64,000 bases of DNA from the NCBI GenBank assembly GCA_964017145.1, contig OZ024851.1:2790001-2854000 (forward strand). Reading direction: 5' to 3'. Positions within the stretch are counted from its first letter, which is position 1; the number at the start of each line of letters is the position of its first letter. The translations under genes were made by a program, and so were the position numbers. Below, in pieces: positions 22,661-34,040 of the stretch. The notes beneath the pieces are model-generated. The model was given only the letters and a program-made list of their open reading frames with translations. It was not told where the DNA came from and searched no databases. The DNA is from Agrocybe praecox (lineage: Eukaryota; Basidiomycota; Agaricomycetes; Agaricales; Agrocybaceae).

Positions 22661-23642
22661 ATGACCATCCTCATCACAGGCGGAACTGGGAAGACTGGAG
22701 GCATCCTTGCACGCAAATTGCATGCAGCAAATCACACATTCGTCGTCGCAACCCGCACTGGAAGGGCGCCTGAGCCATTCAAGGCAGTCAAATTCGACTG
22801 GTTCGACGCCAGTACGTTCGAGAATCCATTCAAGGCCGACCAGAACATCGACCGTGTGTACCTCATCATGCCACCGGCGTTCGATATTCTCCCAATTGTT
22901 GCACCGTTCATCGATCTCGCCATTGCGAAACAGGTCAAACGCTTCGTCTTGCTTACCTCTGTTCAATCCGAGGCAGGCGGGATGGCACATGGCAAAGTCC
23001 ACCAGTACTTGTTGGACAAAGGTGTAGATTACGCTGTCCTTAAGCCGAGTTGGTTCATTCGTGAGTTGACCTTATTTGTTGCCTTTGCCGCCGAAGCGCA
23101 ACTAGGAGGATAGTTTCTGAATTATTTGGTTGATCTAGAGAACTTCTCCACGAGCTACTTTAAGAGCATCACGGAGAACAACGAGATCGTAACCGCGACA
23201 GGCGATGGCAAGATTCCTTGGATATCGAGCGAAGATATCGCACAAGCTGCGTTCAACGACTTGACCGCTGATAAAAGTCCAAACAAGGAGTACTACGTCT
23301 TGGGTCCGGACCTGTACTCGTTCGATGAAGTGATTCAATAGCTCGGCCTCTTATATCATTAACTGACGCTCGTATTTCCTCCTAAAACAGGCCGTCAAGC
23401 TTCTATCCTCTGTAATCGGTAGAGAAATTACCCACAAGAACATTACTTTTGAAGAGCAATGTGAAGCGTATAAGAAGACCGGACTTCCAGATGACTTTGC
23501 CGCTGCGTATGCTGGTATCGAAGGCCTGGTTGCTGCAGGGAAAGAAGCGGCCGTTGTCGATGCACCCGCAGATCGTAAATACATTGGCAAACATACGATG
23601 GAGCAGTTTTTCAGGGAGAACAGCCAGGTTTGGACCAAGTAA
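22661..23642 (+). CDS. NmrA/EasG-like NAD(P)-dependent reductase
   Basis: Predicted short-chain-type NAD(P)-binding protein of the NmrA-like family, closest in pattern to the ergot-alkaloid EasG (festuclavine dehydrogenase-like) group. Exons are 22661-23060, 23139-23329 and 23391-23642, about 280 aa. The N-terminal dinucleotide fold is clear: MTILITGGTGKTGGILARKL contains GGTGKTG. Further family marks are VATRTGRAPEPFKAVKFDW, VYLIMPPAFD, KRFVLLTSVQSEAGG, VLKPSWFIQNFST and WISSEDIAQAAF. The second donor is weak (GTGATT), so that junction is less sure. Family members in mushrooms are often stand-alone reductases with no alkaloid link, and no prenyltransferase or other ergot gene is in the window. 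Its position amid dehydrogenase copies suggests shared metabolism but does not prove it. Confidence 0.87.
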
Positions 23643-23776
23643 AAGACTTAAATGGTAGTAGTACAAGCCTGGCAGAAGACGGTGAATGCGCTTAGTATAT
23701 ATAACAGAGCGCTCATATTCAGCCTCATAGCATTTTTATATGTACAAATTTGATGAAACATTTACAAATCCGCTGT

Positions 23777-25174
23777 TTATACGCTCCTTACTTTCCCAGC
23801 GGGTCTGATAGGGGCAAGCTGTGGACGAGGATCCACTTGCGCTGCTCTGGCAAAGAAACGCGAAGTAGTAGTACCGTCTCCCTGAGAAATAACAAGATTA
23901 ACACTTATCCATGCATGTAGATTAGAATATGAAATTACTTACGATGAAAGTGACAGGGAACCCGGGATCAAATGGAAGCGCATTTTCAAGATATTTGATG
24001 TGCTCGTCGCTGAGTACGAGTTCCAGAGCCTCGATGTTCGCCATGAGATGCTCGACCTTGCGCCCACCGACTATAGGGAACACATATGGGGTTTTCTGCA
24101 TCAGGTATGCAATAGCCACCGCAGTGATATGCTTCGCTCCAACCTCCTGAGCGACTTTCTCAAGAGCTTTACAGACAATCTTCTCTGTATCAGTACGCTC
24201 CCAGTCGGGGCTGAAGATCGTACGACCTTTCTCGCCAGTCTGGCGTCTTTTCTCTTCTTCTTCGTCTGTTCTAATCTTCCCTGCGGCCAAGACGTTCCAT
24301 GGAGCGAGGGCCATGTTCTCAGCCTTAGCCATAGGGATGATTTCACGCTCGAAGGAGCGATCGAGGATACTCCAAGCTCCTTGATATACGACGAACGGTG
24401 TTAAGGCGTGGTCGCGAGCGTATTGGTTTGCTCTCGATACTACCCAAGCTGGAGTGTCGGAGATTCCCTGATGTACACACGTGTCTCAGAATTGTTTCGT
24501 ATGATGGATAGAGAAAGATATAGGTACCAAATATATGACTTTCCCTTGCGCGACGACTTGATGAAGAGCTTTCATCACCTCTTCAATGCTTGTCTCCCAG
24601 TCCCACCAGTGAACATAAAGCAAATCGATATATGTTGTCTTGAGTTTCTTCAGAGAAGCTTCCAGTGAAAGGTACAAAGACTTTGCATTATTGCCCGTGT
24701 ACATGATTTGCTGTCGTTCAGGCTTTCCATTCTTGAAGTTGCTGGAGAACTAATACCAGTGTCAATATAAATCACATCCGGTGTTCAGACCATCGGCACA
24801 TTACTAACCTTGGTCGCAATGAAGAGTTGATCTCTAATGTTTCTCGTCTCCATCCAGTCGCCAATAAATTCTTCAGAACTTTCGTCCTGACTAGCGGACA
24901 ACCATCAGAAAGGAAGGCCATGAAGAGATAGAATATCGCCAACTTACTAATTATTCGATGTGTCGATAAAATTGCCTCCGTTGTCGTAATAGGCATCGAG
25001 GAGCTTGAAACTTGCTTCTTTGTCCATACTTCCCATACCATACTGCGCCCATTTGTCCCCAATGCTCATCGCTCCTAGCTGTAGTGGCGAGACATGCACA
25101 CCAGCAGTGGGGGATAACAAGCGGTATCGGCCAAGGTTTGTCTTTGGTTGCTCAGGGGACTTGAAGAGTGACAT
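23777..25174 (-). CDS. aryl-alcohol dehydrogenase, aldo-keto reductase family (copy 4, intron-poor)
   Basis: Exons 25174-24948, 24890-24809, 24749-24528, 24467-23943 and 23881-23777. The tetrad is complete: Asp in NFIDTSN, Tyr in YQDESSEEF, Lys in FIATK, His in YVHWWDWE. Two introns found in copies 2, 3 and 5 (before MALAP and inside ITA/VAIAY) are precisely absent, so exon 4 is 525 nt long. The C-terminal exon [14 protein letters not shown] resembles copies 1 and 5. A TATAAA (25245-25250, minus) lies about 71 bp upstream. It faces the reductase at 22661-23642 tail to tail. Confidence 0.93.
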
Positions 25175-25244
25175 GGTGGCTAATTGGTCGAAGGGATGAA
25201 AGGTAAAGAGAGAATACTAATCCACCAGTCAGAATGAAAGGGCT

Positions 25245-25250
25245 TTTATA
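25245..25250 (-). promoter_or_regulatory. TATA box of dehydrogenase copy 4
   Basis: TATAAA on the minus strand, about 70 bp upstream of the start at 25174. Confidence 0.55.
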
Positions 25251-25989
25251 GTTTCGCATCTCTCGTACATCCACTTTTTATTTTTTGGAAGCCGGTACCG
25301 CTGGACAGTGGAGGCCTATGACTCGTCGTTTCAATGGTTCTTTGTCCAATCAGAAAGCTCATTCGTAACATATCTCTGACTTCATCGAAGTAGAAAGTAT
25401 GATTGCCAATAATTATTACCTCGGGCCGGCAAAGATAACCCACATGTCGCAAAGTTGGCTATGGGCGGAATATCTATGAAGCCAATAGCCGCTTCTGGTG
25501 CTGTACCCCGGAATGTGATTGTAAATCATTCCCATAGGTAGCTAGGTGCACAGCAGAAGACGTCAAGCGATTAGAAAAACCTGGAGTTCTCGAGATTCGG
25601 CGTATGACGATGAAAGGAATGAGAAAGGAAGAGGGAGCAGATTGTAGTTGTGTTTTCAATACGTCTCCCCTGAGTATCTGGGCCCGAATTTTGTTTTTGA
25701 GTCTTCATATACTAGGTGATATATACCATCCATACTGATAGATATAAGTGAGTTGTGACTCTAATTCAGAATCAATGGTCGACTCGGAAACCTAATGCAC
25801 GTACAAACGACTCTAGCACATTCAGAAGTTCCTGCTATCCCTTTGAGCATTCTCGCTATCCAGTAAATGTGAATTTTGAATCGAAGCAGAAGCCAGATAT
25901 TGCGTTTGAATGAAGCCGTCGTATAAACATGTCAGAATACTGAAATTGGTCCATGTCGAGAACTGGAAACCAGCAACTCGACGGCAAGA
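25251..25989. other. intergenic between dehydrogenase copy 4 and NACHT gene
   Basis: No coding sequence recognised. It holds the distal upstream region of copy 4 and the 3' flank of the NACHT gene. Confidence 0.5.
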
Positions 25990-28820
25990 TTAGGAAGAGT
26001 CGTCTGTTTGACTTCCTTCCTTCTTTTCTTTCTTTTTCTCTTTCTCTTCTGCTTGTTCGTGCGTCGTATAAGAACACTATAGTGAACGCATATAGAAATT
26101 AAAACAGGGTAAAACTCCGGAAAACTAAATAAATAACAGACATCGACTTACCCTCTGCAAATAGTCGGCGATTTTTCTACGCAGGCGTCTCATCTCATCC
26201 GGAAGATCCTGAGACCTAGAGGGAAATACGCTATCTCGACAAGCCTGAGCAAGGAGTTCATTCGGGACCGAGCGAGGCAAAAAGTAATTGAGGTACGCAA
26301 GGAGCTGCGGATATCGTGCTGACCATGTCCGTTCTTTAAGCTTTCGAAGATCGCGTATGTCACAGAATTTGAAGTCGAAATGGCGATACGTCAGTGTGTT
26401 GACTAGATTTTGAGAACGGGAGAGTCTCGTCGGATACGCAGGATTAGCGATGGACGAAGGTCTCGTTGCGAGGATCCATGGGTCATTCATTATATGCCTG
26501 CTACGCCCACTTCTTCTTCTCAACCTCCAGAATCGATCAGTCTTCGTACGATAGTTAAGCACCTTGGACTTGAACACGGATTTAGCGTCGGGTCCTTGAC
26601 GATTGCAAAGGTATTCAAAGCAGTATAGCGCCGTTCTTGCATAGATCTGCTCCCGTACAAGGCGAGGAACGCGTGCCCAAGAAGGCTTTCGAAAGGCCAA
26701 TCCGTCGGCGTAGTTTGGAAATCTTGTGAGAAGTATATACTCGAAAATATCCGCGCGAAGAGTTTTCGGATGTCGTTGGAAGGTGATAGACCAGAAGTTC
26801 TTAGGAAGGCTCTTGTGTCCTATTGGATGCATATGTGCGAGAAAGAATTGAAAGTTGAATTCGTAGTCGTCAATAAAATGCTCTTGAAGCTGGTGTAAGA
26901 CAAATCTGAAGAAGTTGTTCCTGTGAAAAAGGTGTAATTTTTGCACGACGGGATCATCCTATTGCCGCAAGATGAGAAATGATAAAACTCAAAAAGTGGG
27001 AGAAGAAATCTCACCGAGAGTTGTAATGCACGAAAGAGGGGGCGGAGGAATTCCGTTATATATACGCCAATCTGAGGCAGATCCCTTTCTTGGGATAACA
27101 TGAACAGAAACGTTGATGGGAGAGAAAATTTGTTGAGTACGTCGGCATGCTCAAAGGACAGTAGAATATCATATCCATCGAAATGAAGAAATGTGAAGCA
27201 GGATAAAATGCTGGTGTCGTTTGGCCAGTTCCCGTTTTGCGCTGCGACTTTAAAAGAAAAGAAAAAACGTCAGGAACAAGAGAAAATGAGAGAGAGAGAT
27301 CGGGCGAAAACGGACTTGTTAGACGCTGAAGTACTTGAAGTACCTGCTGGGTGTGCTTTATCCGCGGGTCGAAGGAAAGATCCCTCGATCTCTTAGGGTC
27401 CAAAAGGAAGTCGACCAATGACACATGTAGAAGACGAATAGAATGATTTGAAGATCCCACGTATGCATTCATCGACATGTTTTCCTTGATCTCAACGAGA
27501 GACCCAAGGTCAATGAACGTGATATGGATATAACCAGGTTCCAAATCCAAGAATTTTTCCATTTCGCTTACAGGAAGAACGGACTGCCCGACATGGATAA
27601 TCAGCAAGGCCAGGACTTCAAGTGCGGTTTGTATATCCTCTACAGTTGAGAACACATGCGCATACACAGCGTCGAGCTCGGCGAAGGGTAAATCGCGAAA
27701 GGGAGGACGAAGGTTCAGGAGTGCGTCGAGCCTGTAATGGGGTATATGTCGGGTAGACTGAGTATACCTCACAACAGTAGCAGCATAGATAAATTGTCCT
27801 GAAGATTTCTTGACTAGGTTGCTGATCACTTCATCTGTGGGCCAGGTTGCTGGTATGAGACTTTTGAATACATGCGAAGACTTTATTTCGGCGAAATTGT
27901 CACGAAGGTACAATTCGATATCCTCCCTGGCAAAATAGTTGTCATCGAGAAATAGTCGGGTTAGGACAAATTTCAGTTTCGTGGAGTTAAACGAGCTTGA
28001 TATTTGATTTTCTGGTCGACTGCATACAAGGAAGAATATGTGGTGGTGCGAGCGTTGGGTGACATCAAAGAGTGTGTTAATCACCTCTTGTTGTGCTTTG
28101 ATATCTAAGCACTCGTCGAGGCCATCGACAATGATGAAATGTGGCAAATCTGTGTTGGCAGTTGTGGCCAAATGGGAGAGAGGGTCGAGGACAAGCGCAG
28201 TGAATTGGGCTATCAGCGAGCGCGAAAAGATCAAGGGATCTTTGTCGATAGCAGAGGTAATAAATGGCTGAGTCTCGGGAAATCCAGTACATAGTTGATA
28301 TGCAATCGTAGGGACCAAAGAGCGTGAGTGATTCCGCGTTGGGTCCAACCTCCCAAAAAAGAAGCTAGCAAGAAGTCTGCCTTCGCTAAAGCAGCGTTCT
28401 GCAACGCTTTGTCCTATGGCTGATTTTCCTGCTCCAGCAGCACCGCTAAGCCACATGATCAACATATCTCTAGTTTCGTCATCAAAACCGGTGATCCAGT
28501 CCATAATTTTCTGTATGACGGCCACTCGTGTATTTGGATGACATCTCGGAGGATCGTATCTCTCTCCGGAATTGTGAAAGGCTGCGGGTGATACCATTTC
28601 CACTAGTTTATCATATCCATCTTTTTGCGAAATGAAAGTAGGTGGAAATGAGAATTAATGGCACGTAAAAGTATGTGATGTGATTACTTTTTGAACCCGT
28701 ATGAACATGATATTGCCGTTGGTCGTAGTTGTGTTGGACGAATGTTCCTCCAGAGATAATGGAATTGGATATTGAAAGTAGACTATTGGGCTTCTCGTCA
28801 ACCAGAGATGATATCTTCAT
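25990..28820 (-). CDS. NACHT-domain NTPase (mushroom STAND-type)
   Basis: Predicted STAND-class P-loop NTPase; fungal members act in non-self recognition and cell-death signalling, though the role here is unproven. Exon 1 (28820-28688) encodes the short leader with SNSIISGGTFVQHNYDQRQ, typical of mushroom NACHT proteins. Exon 2 from 28620 carries the Walker A GAAGAGKSAIGQ, Walker B-like HFIIVDGLDECLD and the sensor-type FFLVCSRPENQI, and ends in a winged-helix-like region with LHVSLVDFLLDP. Later exons (to 27008, 26958-26152, 26076-25990) are charged and helical, with no WD40, ankyrin or TPR repeats. The end is Lys/Glu-rich (EEKEKKKEKKEGS). Total is about 815 aa. The intron near 27330-27250 has no strong donor; weak GT choices keep the frame. 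Confidence 0.8.
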
Positions 28821-29394
28821 AGTATTGGGCAACGGCATTGGTAAGAATCCTCTAAGACTACGAACGGGAGTAGGAATTGTCTTCACGACATGATGTTGTC
28901 GGGAATGGAATACCTCGGTCTGACTAATCTGGGCGATCACTTCGCGATCACCTGGCGTTACGCGTTACCCGACACGACACTGTGAGTCACACACGCGAGT
29001 TAAGAGCTTGGTCCGATTCCGAACAACTTTACATAGAAGCATCTGTTGTATTTGATGACGGGATGAAATCGTGCGCATATCTACGAAAAGGCAAGGGGAG
29101 GATGATGAGTTGCTTTTCCTCGTACGTGATTAATACCAAGAATCCTGAAATCAATGCCCACTTTGTATCTCAAGCTCAAAAGCGAGAGCAAACCGAGGCT
29201 GAGCAGTGAGTTGGGCTCCGAAAAAATGGAGCAAGCATCATAACACATTGGGAACAAAAAACGCTGATTCGAATTTCGAAGGTGCAAGAGAAGTTCCCAG
29301 TCGATGAGTAGGGCAATGAAGGCCAAGAGGAGAATGAATGTGACGCCTACGATTGGAAATGCAGAGTGGACGAGACAACTGAGTTTGGTAGGTC
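28821..29394. other. NACHT upstream region
   Basis: The upstream stretch is open in frame with exon 1 to about 28940, so an earlier start is possible. Beyond that no gene was seen up to the dehydrogenase pseudogene. Confidence 0.4.
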
Positions 29395-30217
29395 CCTTGT
29401 CTGCGATGTTCCAAGCTGCTGGATGCCTATTACGACAACGGGGGAAACTTCATTGACACTGCTAACGCATAGTAAGTCTTCCCTTCTGCTATACTCTTGA
29501 TACTTCTGATCTCGTCCCTCTGGTCAAGATGATAGCTCTGAGGAGTTTATTGGGCAGAGTCTCAGGGAGTCCAAGACCAACTATTCATCGCGACGAAGGT
29601 GGGCTTATTATCACATTTAACAACTACACGGTTTGACTGTTCATATTAGTTCACGACAAACTACAAAGGACGGGATGACTCCGTCAAGCAGAAGATCAGA
29701 GAAGTCATGAGGTCGTTGCATAACCTCGTTCTTCAAGGGAGAGTTATTTATTTGGTGAGCTGATATTTTAAACGTCAATAATAATAACATTTATTGTACG
29801 TTTGTTTTAGGGAGTCTCAGACACACATGGTTGGGTCATGTCAAGAGCAAACCGATACGCTCGTGATCATGCATTGACGCCCTTCGTCATCTATCAGGGA
29901 GCTCGGGATGACATGCAATGTTTCCCTTGAGCTCCAGTCGCGATCGCCTACCTCGTGCAAAAGACCACCAATGTCTTCCCCCTCATAGGCAGTCGCAAAG
30001 TCGAGCACCTCCTCGCCAACGTGGAGGCCCTTGACACTAATTTAACTGATGAGCAGATCAAGCCGCTTGAGGATGTAGTTCCTTCGATCACGGTTTCCCA
30101 TCCAATTTCATCGGAGACGGGTTGAAGCCGAATAGCATCTTCATATCTTCCACGGCTATTGTTGAGAAGTTGTCTATTGCTCAACCACTTCGAGTTACTC
30201 CTGCTACGGCGAACTAA
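29395..30217 (+). pseudogene. aryl-alcohol dehydrogenase pseudogene (5'-truncated, multiply deleted)
   Basis: Homology to the intact copies begins abruptly near 29400 with [19 protein letters not shown]; the first 55 or so codons are missing. The next block (DDSSEEFIGQ) loses frame by a small deletion, then QLFIATK is readable in another frame. After FTTNYKGRDDSVKQKI the sequence jumps directly to [19 protein letters not shown], removing about 50 codons including the catalytic His. A later block GVSDTHGWVMSRANRYARDHAL ends in a stop, and the GMALAP/cofactor-binding exon is deleted before [15 protein letters not shown]. Remnants continue to the tail ending at 30217. It is closest in pattern to copy 3. 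Confidence 0.9.
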
Positions 30218-33200
30218 TCGCTCACGTACTTCGCGTATGTATTACCTATCCTCCCTGTACTTTTGTGCGACATGGTCACATTACATTACTACTTTTCGAA
30301 CTTGTTATTTATATTTCTTCGGCATTGTCCGCGAGCTAAAGGCCTTGGTGGCGTTATGACATCTCTTTATGTTTAAATTTCGAATCTGTAGAAGTTCAAC
30401 TGAGCCATCTCTTAGAGTCGTTATTTAAAATAGCTGAGATTGAGCTAAATCGCCATTGACAATCACCGCCTCCGATCATCAAGGCACCTCGTGGTTTTTT
30501 ATTAGTGGGATTGTAAAAAGATAGTACTTCTGGTTTCCAGTTCCTTATATAACTTTGCCGTACGAGTAAGGTTCTGATTCTTGCTGCTCGGCATGGCTAT
30601 TTACGAAGCCGCATCCCTATGCTTCGAAAGTTTATGTTGCTCATAAACGTCTGCCCAGAACCACTAATGAATTTGATTTTACCGCCTATTGACAGGATGC
30701 ACGGAGCACTTCCGCGTCATTGAGAAGTCCGGGTCATGTTCAATGCGGGCGCCAAATTTGTAGGCGTATTTAATTGCTTGTCGGAGATTATGTGATAAAG
30801 CTGAGAAATTACATTATCACGTCTGCCGATGGGAATTCGTACTCGCACATTAACGAAACGTAATATCAGAAGAACTGTTTATTGTTCGTCTATATAGTAA
30901 CATGACCTGCAACGGCAGAGGTGGAAAGCTCTATTCGCAGATGCTTTTGAATGATACCCAATCGGCATCCTAGGAGTCGTCTTATTGACTCTTTCAAGTT
31001 TCTATTTTGAGAAACGAGTTCAATTCTTGGAACTCTTCTTCAATCAATGGGAGAAGCTGTATTGAGAAATAGCCAGTCAAGGATATTTTGAAGTATTCTA
31101 AGACCTTTATGCTTCGAGTATCTTAATCTTGATTATCCTGAGTTCAGCGACATGTAGATAACTCTACGAAATGATACCTTTTCTTCGCAGTTAGGTAATT
31201 AGCAGAATACACGTACGTACGTACGGTACTCCATAGACAACTGTGACACTATGATTCATTATCCGACCCGTTTAAAGAGGACCTGTTTACATTGCCATTT
31301 GTATAATATTATTCCACCCAGAAGTTGCGGCAAGGTAATAAATGCTTAGGCAAGCACGAGATTTAGGTACATCCAAGTCCCAGGTATAATTTTTTCTTAA
31401 TAACGGACTTATCACATATCCACTGTGCTTCAATGAATAAATATATACGCTCATTAGCTATGTTGTCCGAGTCCTAAGGCCCGAAATCACAGACGAAGTT
31501 AAAAAAAGCCATTCCGCTATTTTTGGATTTCGGAGATCCCAAAATAGCGGAGCCAACATCTGCCAACATACACACCTCCGGCGCTGAAGCGGATTCATAG
31601 CGCTGATTACCCATTATTAAGTGCGCTTACTTACCTGCGATGCTTATGTTTGATATATGTGTCAGACCAACGTCGGGTATTGAACGCGATTCAAAATTTT
31701 AGACCAAAGATGGACGTTTAGATTCAGTTTTGAAGTCTTTAATTCGCTTCTTATGTACGGGATTGCAGTTTCTATGAACACCCGTGCGACATTTCTTCCA
31801 TACAAAAGGCTTTTATGTTGGCACGAGAGGGTATTATGTACGCGCCGACATATCTCACTAACCCGTTAAATGCTAATTTTATCCCTTCTTTTTTTTTTTA
31901 CAAATGGTTTGCGTGCCGGGCTCAATGAACGCGGTTAAAACATCGTGCTTTATCTACATGTGCTATCTGTTAATCTGTTACATGCGTACTGAGCGCAATA
32001 AATGCGGTCGTATCTAACTCTTGACGTGCGCCGTGTCAGCATACCGAATGCATATACTACCATTTATTGCAGAGCGTGAAGGGCGAACGTACGCGTCATA
32101 GCTAAAATAGTGTTACATCATAACCAGTTCGACCATAAAAGGCGCAAAAGGTCCTTTTCTTCTAAGTTACATCTCCTGGGAAAACATAATTTGGCCCATG
32201 ATGCATGATGATTGGTTAATGCCCGTGAGTATGTATCATACAGTGACTGATAACAATCTCCTTGCTAGGAAGATGTAATTCGCTTCCCAGGGCTTTTTGT
32301 TGGGAGTTTGAATTCCTCTGACCAGCATACAGTAGTGAACCAGACGCAAGTTTGATATTATTATCAAATAGTATACATTTAATATCATGCCACGTCGATG
32401 CTGGCCACAAAACCCTGTGATGATTTGAACAAGTCGCCGGGAGATAAGGAAATAATCCGGACTAATTGAGAGATACAAAGCCGTTACTGGTTAGCTCAAG
32501 TCTAGAGAATGATCGACAACGTCAATCCTAGACGAGGGATACAAGGGAATATGCCGAGTCGGATATGAATCATATTATTCCGGTGACGTCGAACTTGTTG
32601 AACAGGCCAGGCTCAACTGAAGTTGGGACTATTTATGGAAACATGAATGGATATCCAGGTTTAAACTGCAAGTGTAATCCGGTGTGATAGAAAAAAGCTT
32701 TATATTCCGACGTACAGCTTTAATGATCGGCTAAGTGAACTACGGGCCAATATGGCGACTACAACGTTAAACATCCGTATTAGGAAACTGAGTGCCCATA
32801 AAGGGATCTAGTGTATGTACAGCACAGTCCGTCCAGCAGAGTCGACTGACATCCAACTATTTGGATATGATACGCTATTTTAAAAATTCCCTGGGTGACT
32901 GCTTGCAGGAACCTTTCTTATTGCGCTGATTTAATCTGCATAAAGTACTTGATTTCCCATCCAACAAAGGACTGCGGGTGGGTGATACATAATTTGACGA
33001 TTAATACAGATATCTTGACTTTTTCCAGGTTAAGCACTGACTATGCTAATATAGTCAGACCCTGACCCTTAACTCGAGCTAGGTACGGATCCAAACATTT
33101 GACCGGTTAGGTCAATCTGTCAGCCAGTACTTCCGATGGTTATCGGTGCAAGATATCTATCACAACCTGATAAGGAAGTTGGTTTATCTATTGCTATCTC

Positions 33201-33599
33201 TATCTGCTTAGCGTAGCGCGAATATGAAAAGTCTTTCAAGTACTTATTCATGGACTTAAGAAATCTGAACGAAGAAACAAAAACCGGACGAATTAAGATA
33301 CTGACGACGTCGGCCGGTGATTTCAGAGCTATTTTCTGTTTTCGGGGATCTATTACACGGTGAGACCAGTTGACGGTATGTGCCTCTGATGATATGATAG
33401 ATACAATAAACATACATGCATACTTCCTGCGTTTCTAGTGCATAAGTACTCCGAAGCCCAAAAGCTCAAGCGTATTACCGCCTATCTCGTTGATATATCC
33501 GTCGGAAATGAAGGCGAGAAAAAACACATGTAACGGTAGGCAATCAAAGCTCGAGGCTCCAGTCGGCGATTATTACTAAGGCGTCGACCGTACCCACCC

Positions 33600-33648
33600 G
33601 GACGCTGACGCTGACACGGGCACGGGCACGGACACGGACACGGACAGT
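33600..33648 (+). repeat. hexanucleotide tandem repeat (CACGGG/CACGGA)
   Basis: Successive GACGCT, CACGGG and CACGGA units form a short minisatellite of about eight six-base copies. Confidence 0.75.
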
Positions 33649-33830
33649 GCCAAGCCTTATTATGTTTGTCGAGCTTCTCAAGTTCTCGAGAACCTCGGAG
33701 GCCGCATAAATCATACGAAGAAGCGGTTCGAGAAGGAGTAGAGCCCATTTGTCGCTTGTTTGAACTTACTTTATATGGATATATTCATCTATCCACACCA
33801 TCTACATGTTCAAAGGTATAGAGTTGAAAC

Positions 33831-34040
33831 CACTGCTGGCTTTGATCGCTATATTTTTAACATATATGGTGAAAATATACGTAATATATATTTTATTGCA
33901 TATATGTTGAACATATAGGTCTCGGGTTTACCATACAAAGCATGCCCGAGACATATATGTTCGACATATACACAGTGAAATATATATTACGTATATTTTC
34001 ACCGTATATGTTGAAAATACAGCGATCAAAGCCAGCAGTG
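33831..34040. mobile_element. foldback (MITE-like) palindrome with 96-bp arms
   Basis: The left arm 33831-33926 starts CACTGCTGGCTTTGATCGCT and ends CTCGGG. The right arm 33945-34040 is its near-perfect reverse complement, starting CCCGAG and ending AGCGATCAAAGCCAGCAGTG. An 18-bp spacer separates them. The arms are AT-rich inside, with repeated ACATATATG words. No coding capacity belongs to it. Only a possible 3-bp AAC flank is shared, so the target duplication is unclear. It looks like a non-autonomous foldback element or a strong cruciform. Confidence 0.8.

Noticed and set aside
16134..25174. Ergot-alkaloid-type biosynthetic cluster
   Set aside because: Only an EasG-like reductase is present. 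There is no dimethylallyltryptophan synthase, P450 or other pathway enzyme in the window.
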